From positions 3,286,001 through 3,350,000 of the forward strand of contig SCHM01000002.1 of assembly GCA_004123355.1 (NCBI GenBank): 64,000 nucleotides of DNA. The letters are read 5' to 3'. Every line of letters starts with the position of its first letter. Position 1 is the stretch's first letter. Positions 14,204 through 31,640 of the stretch are shown piece by piece. The notes beneath the pieces are model-generated. The model worked only from the letters and a program-made list of their open reading frames with translations. It was not told the origin of the DNA and ran no database searches. This DNA comes from Amphirosellinia nigrospora (Eukaryota > Ascomycota > Sordariomycetes > Xylariales > Xylariaceae). The translations under genes were made by a program, and so were the position numbers.

Positions 14204-15865
14204 TGGATTAACCCGAGAGCCAGTGTCGGAAATCGGCGGTCTATCAGACCCCGATTCAACATCCATTTCAGCCATGCTCGATGTTTATGCTTGCTATTTG
14301 CTTGCATGTTGTAACCTCATCTCGCCCGTCTTTTCCTGCTCAATCCAGAAACGTGCCTAGGATGGTTGCATGTGCCAAAATGACCCTAACTAACTTGCAT
14401 TGCCTCGCAGATTCTAAAACAACCATAGCTTTGGTACTATTATGACTGGTAGGTCTTTACAAGTCATCACCTAGCCCTGGCCCTTCGTCTAAGGTAAGGT
14501 AAGGAAGATATGGGGAGTGAGTAGTCAGGTCGGCCAACCCTCGAGTTTTGTCCAAGATCCCACAGCTTTATATGGTGATGCCCTACCATCATTTGGGTCG
14601 AGTCGGGTTTGTGTGATGTGTGTTTTCGCTGAACATTGAGGTGTAGATCAATGGACTCACTGGGAAAGGGTCTCGCCGCGTCTAGACCCGCAATCGTTGT
14701 CTCGCACGTAGACTTAGTCGCGGCGGGGGATGAATGTGCACCCGTTATAGTTACGGGTGCAGAGGGCACCGCCAGAAAAAACAGTCCAGCCCGTCTTGGC
14801 GTCTGTGGTGTGTACCGTACTTACAGTGGCTCACAGGCCGCCAGCTACCTAATCCAGGTATCTATCTACAGGGATCTGAAAATCTTTACCTCTTGAGGCC
14901 CTTACCCAAAAGAGCAGCCAGTCCCTGCAAACCGACGTCATTTCGCATCAACTCTTGACGCACCAAGCTGGCCTAGCGCAGTTGTTCTGGCTTGACGTTC
15001 ATCGGTTATCCGCACTCCCCCGGACGCCTAGGTAGACACTAAACGTCGTCTTGCTACCGAGTTTGTCATCTCCGTATCTACACACTAGGTACTCCAGCGC
15101 CTCCAGCACAAACGCCGTCATTTGTGCCGAGGTTAGGCGGGTTCTGTCCATCGCTTTGCAACTAAACGCCGACCCGATGTATGAAAGCACTGCCGCTCAA
15201 GCGGCCATGGTCCAGCCATGCCGTCGGGGGATGAGTATGGCATCTAGATCAAAGGGCGCACCTGGGACGACCATCCGTCGACCCTCGCCTGACCAATCGA
15301 CAAATCGACCAATCGCGTTTTCATTGTCGTCGCCGGGGTTCTCCATCTTTCCTTTCAGCTTGTTCCGTTGTTGATTACCAAGTGTCGACTTCCTTTTGCA
15401 TAAGTATATAAGTACTAGGGCCAAAGTGAGGAGGGCCGAGTCGTCACGCTGAACTCCCTCTTACAAGCACAAGTACCAAGTACCAAAGTACGCTACGCAC
15501 ACGCCCCGCACACCCTCCCCTCCGCCCTACCTACCTTACCCGAGTGGATACCACATCTACCCGTCCACCTACATCCTACATCCATGTCCCCTGCTCTATG
15601 CAGCCTATATGTATCACAGCATCTTTCGACTTATAATACATCTGCCCATCCTCCTACGTCAGGTACTTCCCTCCTTCACAACAAAACTCCGTCGATACTA
15701 ACAGGCTAGCACCATCCTTCATTTAGACTATATCTAGTGTCGAGTCGTTCGCCACTCCCCATCAGCATCATCTCTTCTTCCTTCCACCCCACACATCCCT
15801 GACAAATCTGTCATCGACTATTCACTGCCTTACTTTGTAATTTCGTAATCACCTAGTCACAAGTT

Positions 15866-18068
15866 ATGATGGTTGTTCATAATAACAATAGTCATCCTCG
15901 AGGCGCCCACGACAACCTTATCCATACTACAACAACGCCCAGCAACATCAACAACAACAACAACAACAACCACCCCAGCAACAACAACAACCACAACCAC
16001 AACCACAACCACAACAACATTTAACTCAACTACCACCACAGATACAATACAACCTGCAGCAGATCCAGCAGCTCCAGCGAGGCCCCTTCGCCGCCTCAAA
16101 TCCAGCTGCTTTCTCCACAACCCTCGATAATATACCCACCGCTGCCGCTGCCCTGGCCGCCACACAGCGCTACCACCATACCGCGCCCGCCACCTCAGGC
16201 AGCCAGAATCTGAACCCGATGTCCTCGGACCCGTGGACGTTGAATGGCCAACAGACACCGAGACAAACCCAGCTGTTTGGCCACCAGCGAGACTCTTCTT
16301 TGTCATCGGTGGGCTCCAACACACCCGCGTCGCCTTATAATGCGAACACGGCAAACCCCCATATTGCCGTCACTGATGCCGTTGGAGACGGCTTGCATGA
16401 TATGACGGGCGCTGGCGACAACAACTATACCTTTACGAGGACGAAACCTCTGGCGCTGCCTGATCAGTTCTACGCCAACACACTGGGCGCCTTCAATAGC
16501 CACGGTGGCGGGATGATCAAGTTGAATGGCCACCACACCCTGGGAGACCTGAACATGTCCGACGGGGTGCCCGCCCTTACAGGAGCACAGCACCAGAGGC
16601 AAGGGGGCTTGGTACCTGCCCCAGACATGCCTGCCCGTAATTCGTCAACAAGGTCGCGTCCCGTGTCGGTGGCGAGCTCGATAGGGGGTGACTCACCAGC
16701 TACACCACCCTTCCACGAGCACGAGGACGACCACAGGAGAGTACAGAATGGTGAGGGACCCGCTTCTCCCGTTCTATTCCCTCTCGACTCAGACCCAGAG
16801 TATCTTGATGAATACTTACAATTTTATCACGACAATACAGCCTCTGCTACCGGCGCTATCATGCCAAAACTTGATCGCACTATGACAGACATCTACAACG
16901 ACGAGCTCTACAGTCCTAACTTTACCATCACGTCGGCATCCCCATCTCCGCAAACCCACCTCGCTCTATCGCCGACCAACGACCTGTTCTCCCAGAGGAT
17001 ACAGGCAGCTAACAGCCGGCATTTATATGCCACCCAGTCTCCCGTGTCAAGCGATTCGCGAGGCCGATCTCCATTTCGCCAGGGCTCACCATATGCTTCG
17101 GCGATGAACGAATTTTCCAAGGTGGGCACAAGCCAGGCGCGTTTAGAATCAGCCCAGCAGCTTCGGGAGAGGATAAAAGCCGAGGAAGACACAAGGCAAT
17201 TACAGCAGCAGATGGCGCGGAATTCCCAGCAGGGGCAACAACAACAGAACACGCCAACAACAATCTCCCCGAAAGATGCCGTGCTGGAGTTCAATGACGC
17301 AGACGAATCGAATTTTCCGCTATTCCCGCCGCAAGAGACCAACACGTACAGTTTGCCGCATCATGACGAGAGTGGAAATATGAACAGAGCGACATCACAA
17401 CAATCCGCTTCGCCATTTCAATCTCTGTCGACGACCCCGGCGAATGGCGCCTTTACCTTCACGATGCCGTCACATATTCAAATTCCGCAGCAGTTTCCGT
17501 TCGTGCCTCGGCAACAATCCCAATCACAGCAACAGCAGTTGACACCATCGGCATCGACATTCTCACGCATGAGCTCAGCAGAGGCAAGCAATACGGATGG
17601 CGGCAGTAGTAACAATGACGCAGTTGTACAGAGGCCGGACAAACAGCCGCGGAGGGTGGCACATATACATGCACTTACCACGGATGCACCCAACGGTTCG
17701 AACACCCCGGCGCTGCTTCAGAAGCACAAACGGGAAGGGCATCGACAAGCCAACGCCCTCAACCACCTGCGAAGTCCGGCTAGGATTGGATTGCCAGAAA
17801 ACAGCGCGGCAAACAGCCAGGCGGGGCCAACAAGTGTAATCGGATTAACCCGAGCACGGGAAAGCCCTGCAATACGGTGTTTTCTAGGCCTTACGATCTT
17901 ACGAGGCACGAGGATACGATACATAATGCGCGCAAGCAAAAGGTGCGTTGTCAGCTCTGTACCGAAGACAAGACATTCAGCCGGGCGGACGCGCTCACTC
18001 GACACTATCGCGTGGTCCATCCCGACGTCGAACTTCCTGGCAAGCACCGTAGACGGGCCGCCGTTTGA
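15866..18068 (+). CDS. Q-rich C2H2 zinc-finger transcription factor, Rpn4-like
   Basis: Likely nuclear regulator. The start at 15866 (MMVVHNNNSHPRGAHDN) is followed by a Gln/Pro/His tract encoded by CAA repeats (15940-16020), then a long Ser/Thr/Pro/Gln-rich region. The C-terminus carries the finger region: a first finger with CNRINPSTGKPCNTVFSRP and DLTRHEDTIH, then RCQLCTEDKTFSRADALTRH and a basic end GKHRRR, with TGA at 18066. Fungal proteins with this finger pair are annotated as Rpn4-type regulators of proteasome genes; that assignment comes from memory of the family and is an inference here. Two frame changes are needed, each like one missing base: one between 15866 and about 15925, one between about 17750 and 17823. 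The uninterrupted middle frame (to 18261) therefore has a false C-terminus. Confidence 0.75.
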
Positions 18069-20392
18069 GTGCGAGGGTATTGTTGGCATAAGCACCACGT
18101 GTCAATTTCGAGAGCCGAGGAATTCGGGCTTTAGGCGCCAGAACCCCATCACGATGCTACGATGGCCGCTACATTATGCCATGCTATGCCACGCCACACC
18201 ACACCACGCCACGCCACGTCGTGCTATCTGGCGATGCGTCGATGGTGGTAGAAGGTTCTAAGGCATGGGATGCGATGCGTCGACGCTTGGGCCACTTGCG
18301 GATGGCGGGACCACATGATCGGCAACACGCTTTCTTTCCACGAAAATCAGGGTCCAACATCAATAGCTCATGCAGGGTCCTGCGGGGGCGTTCCCTATTT
18401 TGGGGTTGGGATGGGTGGAGGGGTTACTGAGTGGCCGGACGTGGTTCCTCAGGACCCCTTAACCAGTCCTTCAACCGCTGCTAACCCCTCCGGGACTAAT
18501 CCTGGACACGACCCCAGTTTTCACCTCGGCGCCATTGGTCTCTTGTTCCATGCCTATGACGTTCACCCTCGCTCAATGCATCATCCCATGTCACCACCTA
18601 CGTCATGCTGCGCTCCCTCCCCGTCCCTCGATGGACCAGCTTGACGACATGCCACTGTCGATATATCCGGCATCTCGTCACAATGCTCCTCTGTTCTGCG
18701 CTTGCGCGACAAGCGAATGCGCGACCTTCCTATGCAACCAGTTTCCCCTCGCCGTATCTTACTACGACATATGGGATGGGGGTGTCATTAAAAGAATGTT
18801 TTTTTGTCGCCTGGTCTGCGCAGAATCAAGATTCCTTGCATATACCATTTCTGTTAATCCTTGTTCTACGTCATGGTTGGCGTGTATTGGTGTCCAAGAC
18901 GTCGGTTGGGAATGGGACGCCTGCTTCCGCCCTGACAGTTGGCATGTACTCTTTTTTTTTCACTTGTAATTTTATCACGTCGGGTTCTACGTGTGTAATC
19001 TCTGCGTTTATGTTTCCAAGTTAGAGGGCATATGGTTGACTTGTCTTTTCTTTTTACGACCTGATGTTCATCGGTTTGACGACGAATCATACATAAAATT
19101 ATTAGACGATGGACGCTTTCACGAGAACTAAAATTATATTGTACGACTAGCTAGCTCAAAATAGACGGGCTGGACCCAGGCGCGCATGATATCAGCAGTA
19201 AAGGGTCTCCGATATGGGGAGCGACATTATTATGTATTGGAACGGTGGGATGAACAACGGTTTAGACGGTTTTCTGGGAATACGACCCCTGAATTTGAAT
19301 TTATTCATACTAGTGATAGCAAAGAAAATTATGACATATTCGAAGATCCCCTTGTCTTAGCTCAAAATGCGATGTTTAATTGATGGGTATCTTTCGATCG
19401 ATGGGGCCGATCAGCAGATTTTGGTGAATTGAGTGCATCATGGGCCTGGGACGTGATTGGTATAGCTACGTAATTGATGGTTCGATGCCAGATACCGCGA
19501 TGGGGTGTGTGGATGTGGAGCGTGTGGTATGTCATAGCCTACCTAGGTGGGAAGACGTGTAGTTGGCTTTTTGATCCGGAACTATGCCGGCGCAGGCGCT
19601 AGACCGTATAGGTGCTGCTGTCTTGTATTGTAGAAAGCCCCGGATGGAACTGCATAGATGCTCCGAGCTGCATCTACCGGCGGAAGGTGCCGACCGATGT
19701 GTGGTTTCTACCTAGTATATAGTATGAAACTACCATACTATCTATTTAGTAGTGCGATCGAGTACTAGGAGATGTGTTGGGTACTTTGTAAGTAGCCTAG
19801 CAAGCTAGCTTGGTGGTGGATTGGTATATATTAATTACGTCGATTGACAATGCTTGCCGTCAGTAGACGCGGACTGGGGTTGCGGGTGAGGTTAAGTACC
19901 TGATTAGTCTAGGACCGAGTCGTGGATGCAGGACCCGTTCTCGTGCTATACGCATGCTTGGAGAATGAGAGATTGGTTATGATGCTATAATTAAAATCAA
20001 GAGGTTAGGCTTGAGATGACATTGCGATATCGAGCGTAATGATGTATTCAATAAGGTAAGTCAGGGTTAGATATAACGTAGGCCGATCTATCGCGTGGAT
20101 CGAGGCAGACTCGCGTATTGAGATCCATCGGGTCTCGCTTAGCTGCGTATTGACAGGCTGGACGCATAGCTATATACACGTGGGATGATTTACTGGCGAA
20201 GAGGACATGACTTATCTCAGTGCAAGGTTGCATAAAAAGAAAGTCGTTAGTACTTTTGGCTGTATTTCCCCTCTCCGTATTACTCTTTGCCAAGCCAATT
20301 TTTATAGAAATTCCTCGCTGTCTAGCCGTCTTTAGATGGCCTAGGCCCATGAGACGGTATATACACACGTTTCTATCGCTCCTTCACCTTTC
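18069..20392. other. intergenic, 2.3 kb between convergent genes
   Basis: Lies between the 3' ends of the C2H2 factor (+) and aro1 (-). It holds pyrimidine-rich and T-rich 3'-UTR-like sequence at 18.5-19.1 kb and several TAGGTA-type words at 19.5-19.8 kb. The 65-codon frame at 19186-19383 is not supported. Confidence 0.5.
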
Positions 20393-26065
<5,673 letters not shown>

Positions 26066-27057
26066 ATGCCTCTCACACAGACTACCATCGACCGCCGCGC
26101 TATCCTGCGTGCCATCGCGAGAAACACGATGGCCGCTCTACCAGACATACTACGCCAGTTGCCCCATATCAAAGCGCACAAGTCGGAGAAGTGGACCGCC
26201 GAGGACGTTCCTGTTCTTGACCCGGCTGAGTGCCCCGGCTTTGCGCTGTCCTCCGACCCTAAGTGCAGAGGCACCCATGTCAAGGCCGTGAACGAGGACA
26301 CCTTTAATGCCGCTATCCGGATGGCCGAGTCCCTCACCGAACCTGCGCCCGCCCAGCCGGAGCGTAATCAGAGAGTGGCCGCCATCAACCTTGCCTCCGA
26401 CAAGAACCCCGGCGGTGGCTGGTTGAGCGGTGCCATGGCCCAGGAGGAAGCCTTGTGTTATCGAAGTTCACTAGCGCTATCTTTGCATAAGTCCTACTAC
26501 CCTGGACCCAACTACCATCGTTTACACCCGTGATGTTGTCATCATGAGGACCGCCATGAACGCCGGACACAAGCTACTCGTCCTCGGACACCTGCGACGC
26601 AGCTGCCCGTCGTAAGCGTCATCAGTGGTGGGTAATTCTCAGCTCCGTTTTCTTCGTTGTCTTTGGCAAGCTTCGGGACATGACATTTACATCTTAGCAC
26701 AGGGAAGTGCCTGGACGCCCCTACAGCCCCTACATTTCACTGCCCAATGAGCGATAACTGACTCCCAATATCGTAGTGGCCGCCATCCGCAGGCCCGCAG
26801 TCCGCAAAGTGTTCGAGGATGGCCAGTATCGCCAGACTATATTCAAGTTTGCTGCCGACCGCAACTTAACCAAGAACAAGATGCGACTGACATTGCGTAT
26901 CGCTGCGCGGCAGAAGCACGAGCTACTGGTTCTAGGAGCGATGGGATGCGGCGCCTTTAGGAATCCACCCGGGGAGATAGCGCAATGCTGGACCGAAGTT
27001 CTCAACGAGGCCGAGTTTCGAGGTGGCTGGTGGAGAGAGATTGTAAGTCGCAAATAG
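26066..27057 (+). CDS. microbial-type poly(ADP-ribose) glycohydrolase (TIGR02452/DUF2263-like)
   Basis: Macrodomain-like enzyme predicted to cleave ADP-ribose polymers. Exon 1 is 26066-26627 and exon 2 begins at 26777, with a GT..AG intron that splits a Val codon (VIS-VAAIRRPAV). Exon 1 carries the PARG signature GGG-x6-8-QEE as NPGGGWLSGAMAQEEALCYR. The second half has LVLGAMGCGAFRNPPGEIAQ, the family's C-terminal glycine motif. Three apparent single-base losses lie between about 26505 and 26592; joined, the reading is VYTRDVVIMRTAMNAG. The 3' end is uncertain: the frame stops at 27057, but a GTAAGT right after WWREI could be a donor to one more small exon. Confidence 0.82.
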
Positions 27058-28249
27058 GTGCCTGGCGGAGCGCAATAAGCACAGCGTGGGGGACAAGTCT
27101 GCTATATGATGACCGTTCTTACCCGCATGCCTTAACTTAACCTACTTTACCTACCTAACCTACCTATTATTCCCCATTCCCATAGAGGTACCTAGGCACG
27201 GGACGCTACTACTACTACGTAGTTGTTACCTACAACCCAGACAAAACAAGCAGCATCAGACAGCAAGTAGTGTACTTGGGAATCCTTCGGAGATACGAGT
27301 GGTCTCTTACGAGGATGACGATCGCCGACCGTGACCCAAGACCATTTATCCCTTGCCCTCGCCCCTTCGCACTTACACTAAGTGGGTTCGGTCCACATTA
27401 CGGCACGGCACAGGTGGAGCTCAAAAACGCTAACTTTCATGATTTCTAGTGTTTGCCGTCCTAGACCAGAACAGAAGGAAGTTTGGACGTCTTTAATAAC
27501 GCCCTGGTGGAAAGGATTTTGGGAAAGTGGCTCGGGGTTGAATAATATCTATTCGCTACACCATTAATCCTACTAACTCCTGGCGAGCCGTACGCTTAGG
27601 TAGCCAGCTATTGAATATGGGACAGGTTTCGAAAAAGTCTGGAGGCAGCACCATCGTCCTCCGGCCTGCTGTAAACGGACAGAAGCCGCTTTGTCCCTGA
27701 GCTCAAGCTAGGCTCAAGACCCGATCCACGGCGGTTAGTCAATATCGGGGTCTAGTTAGGCTGGTTGGGTAAAACAAAGGCCGATTCGCACGTACCCTCC
27801 CCCAATCCAACCCGAACAAGGCTATGGGGCTTCTTTGGCGGGTCTGCGCTTATTAAGTCACAATGACAAAGTAAGTCTGGTTGGCTAGCGTATACTATAT
27901 CTCGGATTTAATAGCCTACTTAGGATCAACATTTCGCCTGGGAATAACAAAAATTCGTCATCGGGTTTTACGATGGGGAAAACCAGAGTCCTCGGTGATA
28001 AATTCGCCATGACCATCAACGCGAGCTGGGAAAGACCTTTCGCTGCTTCCACTGTCTATAGCAATAGCAATAGCCATGTTTAATTTCAATATATAATGTA
28101 TAACTCTCTCTTGGATTCAACACCAATAATAATTCCGGTTTCGCATTCGTACTCGCTTCGGGAATAAGAACCACCTCGTTTCGTACCGCGCCGTATATAT
28201 CACTATCATCTTGAAGAGCTTACTACCAAGGAAGACAAGGACGGACGAT
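27058..28249. other. intergenic, 1.2 kb
   Basis: Starts with a possible 3' end of the PARG-like gene, then TACCTA/CTACCTAAC-type words at about 27130-27200. The remainder, to the MFS start, is unremarkable promoter-like sequence. No supported gene. Confidence 0.5.
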
Positions 28250-30613
28250 ATGGGGTCGAGTCATGAGTTTGAGGCTGAAGAGGCTCCGTCGACTACGTCC
28301 AGTGAAGGAGAAGTGATCGGAATAGAACCGGACGGTACCATTGAACTAGCCCCAGCGCGATCCCAAAATGGCCACGGCTGCGACGACCTCTCAGATAAGG
28401 ATGAGAAGAATGAGGGCGATCCCTTTGAGGTGAAGTTTGCCGGCGACGATGACCCCTTTTGTCCGCGTAGCAGTAGGTGCCCACGATTCTCGTTGTATCC
28501 CCGGTATCGAGCTCGCACGTCCCGGCCCTCCCCGAAATCTTATTCGATGTGTTATTTCTAATCCTACCATCTCAGTGAATACTGCTCGGAAATGGGTCCT
28601 CGTGTGTATAGTGGGCTTGGGTAGTCTTTGCGTGTAAGTCTTCGGTGGTTGGCAGCGTAGATATTTCATGCTGATTCGTAAAGGACCTGCGCGAGCTCGA
28701 TCTACACGGCAACTTATGCTCAGATGAATCCCGAGTTCCACCAATCGGATATCGTTGCGACAGTAGGACTCTCGACCTTCGTCCTCGGCAGTAGGTTCTA
28801 TTCAACAGCATGTCAAGTTCACTGGGCTTTGGTACTGACTGAGATGACTGCCAGTTGCCTTCGGCCCTCTTGTCATGGGCCCCTTGAGCGAGTTTTATGG
28901 CCGACGCCCTATTTATCTGGCATCCTGGGCCATGTTCGTGATCTGGCTGATTCCTTCTGCCGTTGCGCATAACTCGGCTACTATTATCACGGTATGTCTC
29001 TTACCTTGCCCCAGGGTTTCTCGGCATCGAGCAACGGGAATGGGGAAATAGGCAGTGGTGCTGACTAGGGACAGACACGCTTTATTGCTGGGTTCGCTGG
29101 AAGTGCGTTTCTCAGCGTCGCCGGCGGTACGGTCAGCGATGTGTTCAGGCGGGATCAAATACAGTCGCCCATGACGATTATATCCCTTAGTCCATTTATC
29201 GGTAAGATTCAACTGTGCCCCGAACTAAGAGATGTCACAAGACTAACTATTCCAATGTTGAAGGCCCTAGTCTCGGCCCCCTCGTAGGTGGTTTCAGTAA
29301 GCAAATACCCCCATTATCGGAGACGTCAGTAGGGTCATTTAAGGGCTGACTCTGATGGCAACAGTCAACTATTACACAAACTGGCGCTGGACGTATTACG
29401 TAAGTTTAACCATTTCGTCCTTGCTTGTGAGCGCGTGAAGCTAAATACGAGGTTTTCTAATAGGTTCTCATTATTTGGGCGTTTGGCTTGCTAGTAACGA
29501 TTGTTCTGCTTGCGCCAGAGACCTATCGTAAGTAATCCCGGCTCAGTACTCCAACATCACAGTTTCTAATAAGCTCTTTAGACCCAGTTAAATTGCGGGA
29601 GAAGGCTCGTCACATAAGGAAGGAAACTGGAGATGAGAGGTGGAAAGCGCCCAGTAAGCAAGCCGCATCACTTATAGTACGGAGACGCCACGCACCTCTG
29701 GCTGGCGTTTACATGTCTTCACATCGTATTTTACATATAGTTGAGCCGTCTCGCTGATTCGTGTGGTTATACAGTGGAGAAATCAACAAAGTCGATCCCT
29801 CGCACCATCGCCCTCTCGCTCATGCGCCCGTTCCAGCTGTTGGCGCTTGAACCCATGTGCCTCTTACTCTCCCTCCTCTCGGCCGTCCTGCTAGGTGTCA
29901 TCTATCTCTTCTTCGGCGCCTTCCCCCTCGTCTTCGGCGGGAATTACGGCTTTAATCTTTGGCAGATCGGCCTGAGCTTCTTAGGCATATTCGTAGGCAT
30001 GATAGCGGGCGCCGCGACCAATCCCATCTGGCATAGTGTTCATCGTAGGCTCGTTCGAAAAAATCACGGCGCGAGCGAGCCCGAGTTCCGACTTGCGTCG
30101 TCGATCATCGGAGCGGTCATGGTACCTATCGGCTTATTCTGGTTTGCGTGGACCTCGTTTCCGTGGGTCCATTGGATATTGCCCATTATCGGCTCAGGTA
30201 TATTTGGCTGTGGAACGCTATTGGTCTTCAATGGCATCTTCACGTTTCTTGGTGAGTGTGTCTGCTGCTTCGGCGCTCCCGTCACAGATGGCATGGCTGA
30301 CTTCCCACGATAGTGGACACATACCCGTTGTATGCGGCTTCGGCACTGGCCGCTAATAGTTTCCTTCGTTGTACCTTTGCCGGTAAGTTGATAAGCTGTT
30401 TCTCGAAAACATTCCGGGCCTGGCTAGCGTGGGTGCTAACATGACGTTGCAGCTGCGTTTCCCCTATTTGGAAGGCAATTGTATACCGGGGTGGGATATC
30501 AATGGGCTTCTAGCATAATTGCGTTCATCACGCTTGCCCTTATGCCCTTGCCGTATGTGTTCTTCATTTACGGGAAACGTCTACGAAAGAGGAGTAGATT
30601 CTCAACGGTGTAA
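28250..30613 (+). CDS. MFS transporter (DHA1-type), intact, 12 exons
   Basis: Membrane exporter of the major facilitator superfamily, drug:H+ antiporter-1 type. Exons are 28250-28472, 28576-28633, 28696-28790, 28855-28991, 29075-29201, 29264-29296, 29365-29399, 29464-29527, 29582-29653, 29775-30251, 30314-30382 and 30453-30613. All junctions are GT..AG, phases match throughout, and the sum is 1551 nt (516 aa). The N-terminus is acidic and cytosolic. The family motif MGPLSEFYGRRPIYLASW follows TM2. Later blocks include VAGGTVSDVFRR, NWRWTYYVLIIWA, APETYHPVKLREKAR, LLSAVLLGVIYLFFGAFP and VDTYPLYAASALAANSFLR. These match the bicyclomycin/TPO-like fungal exporters. Substrate unknown. Notable for two exons of only 33 and 35 nt and for having no frame break. 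Confidence 0.93.
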
Positions 30614-31050
30614 GGTTGGGGATAATGATAGGTGATTCATTCCTATCAGGAGATGAATAGGTAATATAGAGCTAGTTATGAAATGCGAGTCATTATGAAA
30701 TGAAAAAATAGGTCTATCGTGACGAAATTGATACTGGTCAGTTCTACCTCGCACGACAACCGGAAATAAAATCGGTCCACAGGATATGGCGAATCTAATA
30801 CGCCTTGAGCGCGTATTCTATGTACTTTCACGACAGTAGCACTATAACAATAGGCTCTCAGATGTCAATATACACACGACAAATAAAGTATACATTATGT
30901 ACGGAAACGTTGGCTTCCTTAGTGGCGCCTCTATCTTGTCCTTGACATTCTAGTGTTGTTTCGTCTGTTGTGTAAAGATGCGAAACGAGCTATGGAAAGC
31001 ACACACCTTCTGGCGTGGTCTAGGAGTGGTGCGGTGAGATACGACTTAGT
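30614..31050. other. intergenic, convergent 3' ends
   Basis: About 440 bases of AT-richer sequence between the MFS stop (+) and the secreted-protein stop (-). No gene seen. Confidence 0.5.
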
Positions 31051-31640
31051 CTAGTTGCCCAATAAGTCCAGCAGGCTTTGCAGCAGATCAGCGAGATTCT
31101 GCTTTAGACCATTGCCTCCGTTATTCCCGGCTCCGTTGCCCGCTCCGTCTGTCGCCCCGTTGCCGCCCGTGCTACCAGCGCCGTTGCCATTTTTATTGCC
31201 GGATCCGGTGCCAGCACTGGGTTGGCTCGTGGACCCCCCATTTACCGGCACAGTGGAGGATGGGAAGAAGCTGAAGGTGGGGATGGTCCCCGTTCCTGTG
31301 GCGATAGCAGTACCCGTAGTAGCCGAAGAGGTCTTTGAGTCATCTACCGGGCTGGTGGCCGTTCCAGACGCTGACCTGTTGTTGGTGGCTGTTGCTGATG
31401 CCGGTTGCGTTCTACTGGTGGGAGTGTCCGAGGCCGGTTGCGCGCTGCTGGTGGCATTCGCAGCGGGACCGCCGCCGATGTAAACGGTGCTGGAAGGCCC
31501 GAAGCTGAACGTAGGTATCGTGGCTGTATCAATCTCGGTCTGTCTCCTCGCCAGCTTGTCTTGCTGTTGCTGGGGATGGCACTCGCCGATACGGCTGCGG
31601 CGAAAGCGGAGAGGGGGAATAGGATGTTCGAGGCACGCAT
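31051..31640 (-). CDS. small secreted Ser/Thr/Gly-rich protein
   Basis: Starts at 31640 with a typical signal peptide, MRASNILFPLSAFAAAVSAS. The mature part is rich in Ser, Thr, Ala, Gly and Asn. It contains a direct duplication of IPTFSFxPSSTV: one copy at about 31510-31475 followed by YIGGG, the other at about 31290-31250 followed by PVNGG. A Gly/Asn-rich stretch and a hydrophobic end (LADLLQSLLDLLGN) lead to the TAG at 31051. One frame change, like a single missing base, is needed shortly after the signal peptide (about 31590-31540). A cell-wall or secreted role is inferred from composition; I recognise no family. No clear GPI signal. Confidence 0.6.

Larger units (their letters stand above)
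7308..15865. other. 8.5-kb gene-poor stretch
   Basis: I find no ORF with recognisable protein similarity, no tRNA and no clear transposon ends here. Open frames are short and overlap on both strands. The longest is 13077-13745 on the minus strand (222 codons, unknown, listed separately). Sub-stretches around 10.1-10.4 kb are AT-rich, with many short TAG/TAA-rich words that could be decayed repeat sequence, but no element family can be named. A T-rich run lies at 11200-11224. The last 400 bases before 15866 look like the pyrimidine-rich leader and promoter of the following gene. Confidence 0.5.

Noticed and set aside
18069-18261. C-terminal continuation of the 680-codon frame of the C2H2 factor
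   Set aside because: The real finger region lies in another frame and ends at 18068; the continuation has no conserved features.
19186-19383. 65-codon frame between the C2H2 factor and aro1
   Set aside because: Short, in AT-rich 3' intergenic sequence, with no upstream promoter features or family resemblance.
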